64,000 bases of DNA from Brevundimonas sp. UBA5713 (lineage in GTDB: Bacteria; Pseudomonadota; Alphaproteobacteria; Caulobacterales; Caulobacteraceae): the NCBI RefSeq assembly GCF_002419815.1, contig NZ_DIGV01000018.1:115008-179007 (forward strand). Reading direction: 5' to 3'. The notes under the pieces were generated by a model, which worked only from the letters and a program-made list of their open reading frames with translations, was not told the origin of the DNA and ran no database searches. How positions within the stretch are numbered: position 1 is the first letter of the stretch; each line of letters begins with the position of its first letter. The position numbers were made by a program, and so were the translations under genes. Shown here piece by piece: positions 53,160 through 61,650 of this stretch.

Positions 53160-56100
53160 ATGCGTGCACTACTCGTAACTGCGGCGGCGATTGCCCCTCT
53201 GACCGTTGCCTCAGGTGCGTGGGCGGAAACTGTTGTTTCCACTGCCCGTACGACTCCTATCGCGACGGCCACGGCGACCGGCTCTGCCCCCGACGACATT
53301 CGTATGTCCAATGCCGGATCAATCGCCATCGCTTCCGGCGTGGCGGTTCGGGTGAACTCCTCCAACGGCTTCGATATGGATTCAGGCTCGTCCATCACCA
53401 TGGACAAGTCCGAGAACGGCTCGACTGCGGTTCTGGTAGAAGGCGGGTACAACAGCCCTGTCACCATCGGCGGTCGCATCGCCGTTAACGACAAGCTGGA
53501 AACCGCACCGGATACGAACGATGACGGCATTCCCGACGGTCCGTTTGCCGAGGGCCAGGACCGCTATGGCCTGCGCGTCACCGGCCCGGGCGTGTCGCGC
53601 GGCAATATCCTGATCGAGAACTCCGGCACCATCGCCGTCGAAGGCAACAACTCCCGCGCCGTTTCGATCGAGAGCGATCGTCAGGGTAACTTCACCAGCT
53701 ATGGTCAGGTGAGCGTTACCGGCGACAACTCGACCGCCATCCACATCGGCGGCGCGACAACGGGCAATGTCGATATTCTGGGCACGGTCAACGCCAAGGG
53801 CGAAAACGCTCAAGGTGTCGTCGTCGAAGGCGACGTCACCGGCCGCGCCAATATTCAAGGTGCCATTACCGCCACGGGCTATCGTTACAACACCCGTCCG
53901 CCCAACGCGCCGGAAACCAATGCCAATCCCAAGGGCGTCTATCTCGAAAAGCTGGATGAAGACGACCTGCTGCAAGGCGGTCCGGCTGTCAGCATCGCAG
54001 CCAACCTCAGCCAAGGCCTGATACTGGATTCGGGCCCGACTTACGGGCCTGGCGGTATCGAGGGCGATGACGACGACAACGGCGTCAAAAACGGCGACGA
54101 GGATGATGACGGCGACGGCATCAAGAACCGCGAAGACCCTGACCGCGACGGCGACGGCCTGACCGACGCCCAAGAGGGGCGTGCGAACATCGTAGCCTAC
54201 GGCGCTGCCCCTGCTCTGCAGGTCGGCTCTGCCAACCGCGATATCACGCTCGGCAATGTCGGTACCGGCGAAAACGCCTATGGCCTTATCAACCGCGGTC
54301 AGATCAGCGCGTTCGGCGTCTATGACGACGTGGACGCGACCGCACTGCGCGTGGGCGTCGATGGTGGCCAAGCCGTGACGATTGACGGCGGCTTTCGCAA
54401 TCAGGGCGACATTGTTGCCGTAGCCACCGAGGGCAGTGCCACGGCCGTGCGCTTGGGCGCCGGTGCGTCGACGCCGCAGCTGAACAACTCCGGACTTATC
54501 CGCGCCACTGCCACGACCAAGTCCGCCGACCAGGTCAGCGGTATTCAATTGGATGCGGGCTCCAACCTGACCTCGCTTACGAACAGCGGCACAATTCAGG
54601 CCGACGTCTCTGGCGGCAAGGCCAGCGCCACCGCCATCAACGACCTTTCGGGTACGCTGACGTCCGTCACCAACACGGGTAACATCACGGCTGTGGTGGG
54701 TCCGCGCGACGATGCAGACACCGTGACCGGCGTGGCTACCGCCATCAATGCCAGCAATAACACCACCGGCTTTACGTTCGTGCAGGACAAGCCGGCCGGC
54801 ACCGCGACCACGTCTGAAGGCGGCGACATCCAGATCGGCTCGACTGCCGAAGCTGGCGCACGCACCACGGGCAATATTCGTCTTGGCTCCGGCAATGACG
54901 TCATCGACATCCGCAATGGCACGGTCAATGGCGACATCTCGTTCGGCACCGGCGCAGATACCCTGCGCATTTCGGGCGGCGCGACCGTAGCGGGCGCGCT
55001 GGATACGGGTGATGGTCGCCTGAACATCGACATCGGCAAGGGCACGCTGGATGCCCGCCAGACGGGCACCACCAATGTTACCGGCCTGAATATCGGTAAC
55101 GAAGGCACCCTCATCGTGTCGCTGGACCCCAGCAAGGGCACCGCAGGTGGCTTTAAGGTCAACGGGGCGGCCAACCTCGCGGATGGAGCCAATCTGGGCG
55201 TACGTTTCGATACCCTGCTGCAGGACGAAACACGGTTCACCATCATCGACGCCGACACTCTGACGCTGGGCGGCGACATCAAGGACTTGATCCTCGATGA
55301 AAATGCCCCCTACGCCTATGTGGTAGAGTCCGACGCAGATACTGCTGCGGGCCAGGTCTATATCGATGCCCGCCGCCGCACCGCGTCCGAGGCTGGTATG
55401 ATCGGCGTCGAGGCTCAGGCCTATGACGTGCTCTATCAGGGCTTGGCCGAAAACGAAGTGATCCGCCGCGCCCTGCTGGGCCAGACCACGCGCGACGGTT
55501 TCTTCGATCTGTACGAGCAGATGCTGCCGGATCACTCGGGCGGCCCGCTGATGTCGCTGGCCTCCGGTGTGGATGCGGTGACCCGCGCCCTCACCGGCCG
55601 TAACGCTTCGGCGGCCCAAGGCGAGACCAGCGCCTGGCTGCAGGAAATCAACTTCTACGCCGACAAGGACAAGACCGACTCCTACGGCTTCCGCTCGGAA
55701 GGCTTTGGCGTCGCCGGTGGCGTGGAACGCGGCACCAAGGCCGGTGCCTTCGGCGTGTCGGCGGCTTTCACCTCCTCGGACATCGAGGATCCGGAATCGG
55801 CGGCTGAAGAAGTTCTGTCGGCGAACCTGCTGGAGCTGGGCCTGTACTGGCGTGCTCAAGGCCAGAACTGGACCACGTGGGCCCGCGCCGCTGGCGGCTA
55901 TGCCCAGTTCGAGGCGACGCGTCGTCTGGTTGCCGATGGCGTGAACCTGAAGAACGAATCCGACTGGAACGGCTTTACCTTGTCGGCTGCCGCAGGGGCT
56001 TCGTACGAGAAGCATTATGGTCGCCTCAACGTCCGCCCCGAGGTTTACGCGGAATACTTCTCGCTAAGCGAAGATGGACGCAGCGAAAGCGGCGGCGGTG

Positions 56101-56447
56101 ATGGCTTTGATCTGGAAATCAACGACCGTGACAGCCACATCGCCTCGGGCGTGGCCGCTCTGAACATCGGCTATGGCTTTGGTCAGAATGGCTGGGTTCG
56201 TCCGGAAGTGCGCATCGGCTATCGCCACATCCTTTCGATGGATGCAGGCGAGACCGTGGCCCGCTTCAAGTCGGGCGGCGACTACTTCCGCCTGAAGGCG
56301 GACGGCATCGAAGGTGGTGGTCCGATCCTGGGCTTCCGTCTGAACGTCGGCAACGATCTGGGGATGCTGTCCATCACCGGTGATGCAGAGCTGCTGGAAG
56401 ACTATGTGCGCTACACCCTGCTGCTGCGCGCCAGCTTCAAGTTCTAA
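53160..56447 (+). CDS. autotransporter outer membrane protein with acidic calcium-type repeats
   Basis: 1095 residues from the ATG at 53160. A Sec signal peptide (1-22, AWA then Glu). The passenger (about 23-750) is rich in Gly/Asn/Asp/Thr with repeated strand patterns (LNNSGLIRA, NSGTIQA, NTGNITA) that predict a right-handed beta-helix. Two acidic insertions resemble thrombospondin type 3/calcium loops: DTNDDGIPDG (about 118-127) and a longer run at about 302-342 with DDDDNG, DDDGDGIKN and DRDGDGLTD. A linking helix (about 760-790) leads to the translocator barrel (about 823-1095) ending in LLLRASFKF with the terminal phenylalanine needed for barrel insertion. Probably a surface adhesin or biofilm protein; no protease triad is visible. 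Confidence 0.9.
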   Translation: MRALLVTAAAIAPLTVASGAWAETVVSTARTTPIATATATGSAPDDIRMSNAGSIAIASGVAVRVNSSNGFDMDSGSSITMDKSENGSTAVLVEGGYNSPVTIGGRIAVNDKLETAPDTNDDGIPDGPFAEGQDRYGLRVTGPGVSRGNILIENSGTIAVEGNNSRAVSIESDRQGNFTSYGQVSVTGDNSTAIHIGGATTGNVDILGTVNAKGENAQGVVVEGDVTGRANIQGAITATGYRYNTRPPNAPETNANPKGVYLEKLDEDDLLQGGPAVSIAANLSQGLILDSGPTYGPGGIEGDDDDNGVKNGDEDDDGDGIKNREDPDRDGDGLTDAQEGRANIVAYGAAPALQVGSANRDITLGNVGTGENAYGLINRGQISAFGVYDDVDATALRVGVDGGQAVTIDGGFRNQGDIVAVATEGSATAVRLGAGASTPQLNNSGLIRATATTKSADQVSGIQLDAGSNLTSLTNSGTIQADVSGGKASATAINDLSGTLTSVTNTGNITAVVGPRDDADTVTGVATAINASNNTTGFTFVQDKPAGTATTSEGGDIQIGSTAEAGARTTGNIRLGSGNDVIDIRNGTVNGDISFGTGADTLRISGGATVAGALDTGDGRLNIDIGKGTLDARQTGTTNVTGLNIGNEGTLIVSLDPSKGTAGGFKVNGAANLADGANLGVRFDTLLQDETRFTIIDADTLTLGGDIKDLILDENAPYAYVVESDADTAAGQVYIDARRRTASEAGMIGVEAQAYDVLYQGLAENEVIRRALLGQTTRDGFFDLYEQMLPDHSGGPLMSLASGVDAVTRALTGRNASAAQGETSAWLQEINFYADKDKTDSYGFRSEGFGVAGGVERGTKAGAFGVSAAFTSSDIEDPESAAEEVLSANLLELGLYWRAQGQNWTTWARAAGGYAQFEATRRLVADGVNLKNESDWNGFTLSAAAGASYEKHYGRLNVRPEVYAEYFSLSEDGRSESGGGDGFDLEINDRDSHIASGVAALNIGYGFGQNGWVRPEVRIGYRHILSMDAGETVARFKSGGDYFRLKADGIEGGGPILGFRLNVGNDLGMLSITGDAELLEDYVRYTLLLRASFKF

Positions 56448-56471
56448 GCGGACGACAACACTTCATAAGAA

Positions 56472-56500
56472 AGCCGCCGGATCGCTCCGGCGGCTTTTTT
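56472..56500 (+). terminator. Rho-independent terminator after the autotransporter gene
   Basis: Ten-pair stem AGCCGCCGGA/TCCGGCGGCT with loop TCGC, then six T. It lies 25 bases past the stop and can also act on the minus strand. Confidence 0.92.
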
Positions 56501-56519
56501 GTTGGCACTCTGGCGGGAG

Positions 56520-57122
56520 CTAGCCGATGTCCCCCATCACTAACGGGAGGGTGAACTGGCCGCACCCCGCGTCCGTATAGCTGTAGGTCACCACATCGCT
56601 GACACCCATCAGGTGTCGACCATCCCAACGGTAGATGGCGCGCGCACAGTTCCCTTGCCCGCCGTTCACCCACATCAGCAGCAACAAATCGGCAGTGCGC
56701 AGTGAATCGCTGTCCAGATCGTCCATATCGTCGAACCCCATGCCGGTCTGCACCAGTTCACCAGTCGTCATATTGCCGATGACCAGCTGACGGCATCGCG
56801 CCCCGCACGGAATAACCATCTGCACATAGTGCTCGGCTAGATTCGGTCCGCTGGCCCACAGATGGCGAATGGAGTCGGAATAGGCCCGCAAATCCCCCTC
56901 GATAATCGGCTGAACCCTCGACGATGGCATCGGATCTAGCTGCGAGTCCGTGTCCATCACGGTCGTGATCGCCATCGTCTCTGCTTGCGCGACCGATTCA
57001 GCCACGTTTTCGGTCGATGCGGGCGTTTTGGGCCAACACAGGAAGGCTGCGCCCGACACAATCAAAAGCGCTGCACTCGATAACGCTAGCGTCGAAAACT
57101 TGAAACCTGAGCGTCGTGTCAT
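56520..57122 (-). CDS. hypothetical exported protein with four cysteines
   Basis: 200 residues with a strong GGGAGG ribosome-binding site five bases before the ATG. Residues 9-30 are a hydrophobic signal or anchor helix (STLALSSAALLIVSGAAFLCW), then an acidic/Ser/Thr linker to about 75 and a folded domain with four later cysteines: CGARC, NCARAIY and AGCGQF. Paired disulfides in the periplasm are likely. It converges on the autotransporter and is downstream of tRNA-Gln, from which a terminator separates it. I do not recognise the family. Confidence 0.72.
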   Translation of the reverse strand: MTRRSGFKFSTLALSSAALLIVSGAAFLCWPKTPASTENVAESVAQAETMAITTVMDTDSQLDPMPSSRVQPIIEGDLRAYSDSIRHLWASGPNLAEHYVQMVIPCGARCRQLVIGNMTTGELVQTGMGFDDMDDLDSDSLRTADLLLLMWVNGGQGNCARAIYRWDGRHLMGVSDVVTYSYTDAGCGQFTLPLVMGDIG

Positions 57123-57210
57123 CTCTACCTCCCACCGAGAAGCATGACCCTATTCAAGTCGGAGAACGAACTTCATCCCGCGCCTATGGGATTGTCAGGG
57201 CCCGGACAGC

Positions 57211-57240
57211 AAAAAGGCCGCCTTAATCAGGCGGCCCTTT
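57211..57240 (-). terminator. Rho-independent terminator after tRNA-Gln
   Basis: On the minus strand GGGCCGCC, loop TGATTAA, GGCGGCCTTTTT: eight or more pairs and a T-tract, starting ten bases past the tRNA end. Confidence 0.88.
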
Positions 57241-57250
57241 GCGGAACGGA

Positions 57251-57324
57251 TGGCTGGGGAACTAGGACTCGAACCTAGAATGACGGTACCAAAAACCGTA
57301 GTGTTACCATTACACCATTCCCCA
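57251..57324 (-). tRNA. tRNA-Gln (anticodon TTG)
   Basis: 74 bases including encoded CCA. Acceptor stem TGGGGAA/TTCCCCA, short D arm (GGTGTAATGGTAACAC), anticodon stem ACGGT/ACCGT around TTTTGGT, T arm with GGTTCGAGTCC. All pairs close on the minus strand. Confidence 0.96.
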
Positions 57325-57368
57325 GCGGTCCGGTGCCCGCCGAAGCAGTGCGCCCCGGCGATGTGTGG

Positions 57369-57397
57369 TTGATAGCTCCACACTTCGCGGCGCGCAA
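57369..57397 (-). promoter_or_regulatory. promoter of tRNA-Gln
   Basis: TTGCGC (57397-57392), 17 bases, TATCAA (57374-57369) on the minus strand; about 38 bases of leader before the tRNA. Matches the rplM promoter in its -10 and spacing. Confidence 0.65.
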
Positions 57398-57467
57398 CAC
57401 CTTTCGTGCTGAAATTGCAGAAATTTTCATGGAGCAATGTGTTTTTTTAAAAGTGCTATTTCCCCTA

Positions 57468-57496
57468 TTGCGCACCAGAAAGAGGGTAGCTATACA
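57468..57496 (+). promoter_or_regulatory. promoter of tRNA-Pro
   Basis: TTGCGC (57468-57473), 17 bases, TATACA (57491-57496); the tRNA starts 46 bases further on. It is back to back with the tRNA-Gln promoter, so the two tRNA genes diverge. Confidence 0.65.
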
Positions 57497-57542
57497 CCCA
57501 CTCCTCGACGGCGGGCCGCGGCTCTCCTGTTCGAAGAAAAGT

Positions 57543-57619
57543 CGGAGTGTGGCTCAGTCTGGTAGAGCACCGCGTTCGGGACGCGGGGGTCGCAGGTTCG
57601 AATCCTGCCACTCCGACCA
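57543..57619 (+). tRNA. tRNA-Pro (anticodon CGG)
   Basis: 77 bases including encoded CCA. Acceptor stem CGGAGTG/CACTCCG, anticodon stem CCGCG/CGCGG around loop TTCGGGA, T arm with GGTTCGAATCC. All stems close. Confidence 0.96.
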
Positions 57620-57647
57620 TCTTCCCCTCAACAATCTGTTGATCGCC

Positions 57648-57674
57648 AAGCCATCCTGTTCGGGGTGGCTTTTG
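57648..57674 (+). terminator. terminator after tRNA-Pro
   Basis: AAGCCATCC, loop TGTTCG, GGGTGGCTT with one wobble, then a short TTT. About 28 bases after the tRNA. Confidence 0.6.
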
Positions 57675-57698
57675 TCGTTGATAGGCTATGCTGGGGCC

Positions 57699-58253
57699 AT
57701 GACAGAAAATGTTTTGCCCTCCCCCGCCGATGTCGTGAATTTCTGGATCGACGCTGGCCCGTCCAAATGGTTTTCCAAGGACGACGCCTTCGATAAGGCC
57801 TTCAAAGACCGCTTTCTTGAGGCGCACTATGCCGCCGCGCGGCGAGATCTCGACCTCTGGATGGAAACGGCACACGGCGCACTGGCGCTGTTGATTTTGC
57901 TCGACCAACTGCCGCGCAACGCCTTCCGCGATACGGCGCATATGTTCGCGACCGATTCACTGGCCGTGCATTTCACCCGCATCGCGATCGCCCAAGGCTA
58001 TCATCAGGCCGTCGACCTCCCCCTCCAACCCTTTATCCTGATGCCGCTGATGCATTCTGAATCACTTGAGGATCAGGAAGAGCTGTTGCGCATCCTGTCC
58101 GAAGAGACTCATCCCGACACCTATAAATACGCGGTCATCCATCGCGATGCGATCCGCGATTTTGGACGCTTTCCTCATAGAAACCAGTCACTTGGCCGCA
58201 CGACTACCGCTGCAGAACAGGCCTTTTTGGACGGCGGCGGCTTCTCGGGTTAG
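57699..58253 (+). CDS. DUF924-family protein
   Basis: 184 residues from the ATG at 57699. The characteristic DUF924 segments are here: VVNFWIDAGPSKWFSKDDAFD at the N-terminus, LALLILLDQLPRNAFRDTAHMFATD in the middle and the C-terminal HRDAIRDFGRFPHRNQSLGR. Mostly helical (TPR-like) and soluble. Function unknown despite wide distribution. Single gene after tRNA-Pro. Confidence 0.88.
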   Translation: MTENVLPSPADVVNFWIDAGPSKWFSKDDAFDKAFKDRFLEAHYAAARRDLDLWMETAHGALALLILLDQLPRNAFRDTAHMFATDSLAVHFTRIAIAQGYHQAVDLPLQPFILMPLMHSESLEDQEELLRILSEETHPDTYKYAVIHRDAIRDFGRFPHRNQSLGRTTTAAEQAFLDGGGFSG

Positions 58254-58338
58254 GGCTTTTTTGTGTCCTAGACGGTGCGGTAATGTGAACAACCTATGCT
58301 ATGCGTCTTTCCAAGTTTGAATTCGCATTGAGTACGAC

Positions 58339-59673
58339 ATGTCACATCGACGTCTTGGCCTGCTGGCCGCCGCCAGCTTGGTTTGCTTGTTGCCGACCAC
58401 TGCCGACGCGCAGTTTTTCGGTCGCGGTAAGGCTACCGAATCCACTTCCGTGATCAACGAGGTGCCGCGTTGCACCCAGAATTTCGGGACCTTGGCCATT
58501 GCCGACACCCAGTCCCAGATGTTCAGCCAGCTGGGATTGGGTAGCCCCACGGAAGTCCTGCGCCATCTTATTCGTGAGTCGGGCTGTTTCCGTCTGATCG
58601 AGCGCGGGCCGGGTATGGATGTCGTTGAGCGCGAGCGCAGTCTTGGCGCTGCGGGCCGTATCCGCACCGCCGACTTCGTGCTCGTGGCCGAACTGGGCAA
58701 CACCGTGGATGCCGCTACCGAAGATCGCAGCAGCGGGCTGATGGGCACGCTGATGTCATCGGGTGCGCGCATGGCTCTGACGGCTGGCATGGCGGCACTG
58801 ACCCAAGGCGAAGGTGGTGCGGAACTTGGTCAGGGAATGAGCCAGCTTCTGGGCATGGGGGCCAATGTGGCCACCAACCAGCTGACCCAGTCGCTGAACC
58901 GTCGGACCGTGGATTCCTTGAAGGAACTGGAAAAGGACCTGTCCAAGGGCAAGGAGGACGCTCAAGTCGTCATGTCACTTTCCAGCGTGCCGCTGGCCGA
59001 GACGGTCGGTTACACCCGCGCGATTGCCAACAAGGATGACCTGCGCCGCCTGCGTATCCGCGACAACCATTTCGGTGGGCGCGTCGGGGCGGGCTATGAA
59101 AGCGAAGATTCAGGCAAGACTGTCGCTCTGGCTCTGGTACGTGCCTACGCCGATCTGGTGACCAGCCTGGGCGGGACGGGTGATGCCACGCCAGAGGTCG
59201 TCGTCGCCAACCGTGAAGCCCTGCGCGCAGCCGAGGCCGAGCGCGAAGCCGAAGCTGATCGCGCGCGCCAGGCGGAAATCCGCGAGCGTGAACGTGCGGA
59301 GCAGGCCCGATTGGCCGAAGAAAACCGCATCCGAGAACAGATCCGCCGTGAAGAGCGCGAACGTCTGGCCGCCGAGCGGGAAGCGGTTTCCCATTTGACC
59401 GACGCCCCTGCTCCGGCTCGCCAATTGGCTGCCGAGGCCGCAGTCGACATTAACCCGACCCCATCACGCGCGGCATTCGCCGTGGCCCCCGCCTCCCATG
59501 CAGAGCTGACCACCAGCCGCACCTCGGTACTGCGCGACGCGCCGAGCGGCCGTCCGGTCAAGGCGCTCAACCCCGGAGACACGCTGCGTCCTACGGGCAA
59601 CCGTGACGACAGCTGGATTGAAGTGCGTACAGCCGACGATACGACCGGCTGGGTTCAAGCTGATCGTATCTAA
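58339..59673 (+). CDS. secreted CsgG-like protein with coiled coil and SH3 domain
   Basis: 444 residues. Signal peptide 1-24 (cleavage after ADA). The first domain (about 40-280) resembles CsgG/curli-type assembly proteins and is closely related to the next gene's product: VPRCTQNFGTLAI, SGCFRLIERGPGMDVVERER, ADFVLVAELG, with Cys45 and Cys83 able to pair. A hydrophobic Gly/Ala/Met insertion lies at 133-180. Residues 293-348 are a highly charged Ala/Glu/Arg coiled coil, and 390-444 a bacterial SH3 domain (SVLRDAPSGRPVKAL, GWVQADRI). No lipobox, so periplasmic rather than a lipidated pore. Role unknown; the SH3 may bind cell wall. Confidence 0.8.
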   Translation: MSHRRLGLLAAASLVCLLPTTADAQFFGRGKATESTSVINEVPRCTQNFGTLAIADTQSQMFSQLGLGSPTEVLRHLIRESGCFRLIERGPGMDVVERERSLGAAGRIRTADFVLVAELGNTVDAATEDRSSGLMGTLMSSGARMALTAGMAALTQGEGGAELGQGMSQLLGMGANVATNQLTQSLNRRTVDSLKELEKDLSKGKEDAQVVMSLSSVPLAETVGYTRAIANKDDLRRLRIRDNHFGGRVGAGYESEDSGKTVALALVRAYADLVTSLGGTGDATPEVVVANREALRAAEAEREAEADRARQAEIRERERAEQARLAEENRIREQIRREERERLAAEREAVSHLTDAPAPARQLAAEAAVDINPTPSRAAFAVAPASHAELTTSRTSVLRDAPSGRPVKALNPGDTLRPTGNRDDSWIEVRTADDTTGWVQADRI

Positions 59674-59703
59674 CCCCCATAGTAAAATTTGGAGAGGAAT
59701 GCC

Positions 59704-60648
59704 GTGAAAGCAATGCTCAAGACGTCTACGGTTGCCGCACTGGCTATCGGCCTAGGCCTTCCGGCTGTGGCCGAGGCCCAGAACCGGCCCACCGGTGCCC
59801 AGCGCGCACAAAACCAGCAGATGGCCAACATCCCCCGTTGCACCACCAATCTGGGCACCGTGACCATCACCGATGGTCAGTCGTCGTATTGGCGCGAGCT
59901 CCAGCTTTCGCCCCCGCAGTCGCTGCTGCGCGTGGTTATCCAGCGCTCGGGTTGCTTCACACTGGTGGACCGCGGTGCGGGCATGAACGTGGCGCAACGC
60001 GAGCGCGACATGGCGGCAGGCGGTGACCTGCAACGCGGCTCGAACATCGGCGGCGGTCAGGTGCGCGCGGCCGACTATGTGCTGGTGGGCGAGATTGCCA
60101 GCCAGAACGACAATGCGGGCGGATCGGCTCTGGCTGGTCTGGCCGGTGCGGCATTGGGCGGTCGCGCGGGTGCCATTGTCGGCGGCCTGCGTACGCGCCG
60201 TCAGGAAGCCAACACCGTGCTGTCGTTGACCAGCGTGCGCACCTCGGAAACCGTCGCCGTGACCGAAGGCTACGCCTCGCGTAACAACATGTCGTGGGGT
60301 GCCGGTGCTGCGGGCTTCGGTGCCGGTGCGCTGGGCGGCGGTGCCTATGAGAACACCGAGATCGGTCGCATCGTCGCTGCTTCCTTCATTCAGGCGTACA
60401 CCGACATGGTCACCCAGTTGGGCGGCTTGAGCGGTGATGCAGCACAAGACGCGCCGATCCAGACCTATACGGTGCAGCAGCCTTCGACCCTGCGCTCGGC
60501 ACCGGATGGTGGTTCTGTGGTTCGCGCCTTGCCCGTGGGCCTGCGCCTGTATCCGACCGGCAACCGTAGCGGCGTCTGGTGGGAAGTTATGGACGACAAC
60601 GACAATGTCGGTTGGGTCCAGAACGAGCGCCTCGCGCCCGGCACCTAA
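59704..60648 (+). CDS. secreted CsgG-like/SH3 protein, paralog of the preceding gene
   Basis: 314 residues from a GTG at 59704 with AGAGG six bases before it; the downstream ATG in frame is also possible. Signal peptide 1-26 (AEAQ). The CsgG-like domain (about 43-242) shares IPRCTTNLGTVTI, SGCFTLVDRGAGMNVAQRER and ADYVLVGEI with its neighbour, including Cys46 and Cys84. Two Gly/Ala-rich hydrophobic stretches (136-163, 197-213) look like glycine zippers that could enter a membrane. SH3-like domain at 253-310. It lacks the coiled coil. Thirty bases follow the first paralog, so they form an operon ended by a terminator. Confidence 0.8.
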   Translation: MKAMLKTSTVAALAIGLGLPAVAEAQNRPTGAQRAQNQQMANIPRCTTNLGTVTITDGQSSYWRELQLSPPQSLLRVVIQRSGCFTLVDRGAGMNVAQRERDMAAGGDLQRGSNIGGGQVRAADYVLVGEIASQNDNAGGSALAGLAGAALGGRAGAIVGGLRTRRQEANTVLSLTSVRTSETVAVTEGYASRNNMSWGAGAAGFGAGALGGGAYENTEIGRIVAASFIQAYTDMVTQLGGLSGDAAQDAPIQTYTVQQPSTLRSAPDGGSVVRALPVGLRLYPTGNRSGVWWEVMDDNDNVGWVQNERLAPGT

Positions 60649-60682
60649 AATAATCCACACCCTCTATCAGCATAAAAATCCA

Positions 60683-60718
60683 ACGCCCGTCGCGGTTTAG
60701 CGGCGGGCGTATTTTTTG
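60683..60718 (+). terminator. Rho-independent terminator after the CsgG-like pair
   Basis: Eleven-pair stem ACGCCCGTCGC/GCGGCGGGCGT with one wobble, loop GGTTTA, then ATTTTTT. Confidence 0.93.
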
Positions 60719-60772
60719 GCTGTGGTATTTCGAATCCGTGAAATGCGTCCGTGCCGAATCGGAGGCATTCTA

Positions 60773-61636
60773 GTGCGCATGACAGCCCATGCCGCCCTCG
60801 CCGAACTTTCAATCCGCTCAGGTGCGGCCCCCGCTGACCATCCTGAATGGCAATACCTGAATCTGCTGCGTGATATTCTGGACAATGGCGTTGAGCGCGG
60901 CGACCGCACAGGCACGGGCACGCTGGGCGTGTTTGGCCGCCAGATGCGGTTTGACCTGTCCAAGGGCTTTCCCCTTCTGACGACCAAGAAGCTGCACACG
61001 CGCTCGATCATCGTCGAGCTGCTGTGGTTCCTGCGCGGCGAAACCAACATCGCCTGGCTCAAGGAAAACAAGGTCAGTATCTGGGACGAATGGGCCGACG
61101 CCGAGGGCGAACTAGGCCCCGTCTATGGCAAGCAATGGCGTTCGTGGACGGCACCCGATGGCCGCGTGATCGACCAGATCGAAAAACTGGTTCACGGCCT
61201 GAAGAATAATCCGAACAGCCGTCGTCATATCGTCAGCGCGTGGAATCCGGCAGACGTGGACGATATGGCCCTGCCGCCCTGTCATTGCCTGTTCCAGTTC
61301 TTTGTCGCGGACGGAAAGCTGAGCTGCCAACTCTATCAGCGCTCGGCTGATGTCTTCCTCGGCGTGCCGTTCAACATCGCCTCCTACGCTCTGCTGACCA
61401 TGATGGTGGCGCAGGTGGTGGGGCTAAAGCCGGGCGAGTTCGTGCACAGCTTTGGTGATGCGCACCTGTATCTCAACCATCTGGATCAGGCCCGCGAACA
61501 GCTGACGCGCACGCCGCTGCCGTTCCCGACGATGGAAATGGCCGCGCATACTGATTTGTTCGCCTTCCAGCCGGAGGACTTCACCTTGGTCGGCTATGAG
61601 GCACACCCTCACATCAAGGCCGCCGTTTCGGTCTGA
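60773..61636 (+). CDS. thyA: thymidylate synthase
   Basis: 287 residues from a GTG at 60773, seven bases after GGAGG; an ATG two codons later (60779) is 13 bases from it and less well placed. Converts dUMP to dTMP with methylenetetrahydrofolate. The catalytic cysteine is in LPPCHCLFQF, and RGDRTGTGTLGVFG, QLYQRSADVFLGVPFNIASY and HSFGDAHLYLNH are conserved. A 20-residue N-terminal extension precedes the usual start. First gene of a cluster with a MazG-like enzyme and folA. Confidence 0.96.
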   Translation: MRMTAHAALAELSIRSGAAPADHPEWQYLNLLRDILDNGVERGDRTGTGTLGVFGRQMRFDLSKGFPLLTTKKLHTRSIIVELLWFLRGETNIAWLKENKVSIWDEWADAEGELGPVYGKQWRSWTAPDGRVIDQIEKLVHGLKNNPNSRRHIVSAWNPADVDDMALPPCHCLFQFFVADGKLSCQLYQRSADVFLGVPFNIASYALLTMMVAQVVGLKPGEFVHSFGDAHLYLNHLDQAREQLTRTPLPFPTMEMAAHTDLFAFQPEDFTLVGYEAHPHIKAAVSV

Positions 61637-61650
61637 GGTCTTAAATTACT

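Noticed and set aside
53382..56015. A minus-strand open frame of 877 codons inside the autotransporter gene
   Set aside because: The plus strand has a signal peptide, repeats and a canonical barrel C-terminus; the opposite frame is a codon-phase mirror.
51459..57619. tRNA genes as integration sites of a genomic island carrying the autotransporter
   Set aside because: I found no direct repeat of a tRNA 3' end nearby, no integrase and no abrupt base-composition change.
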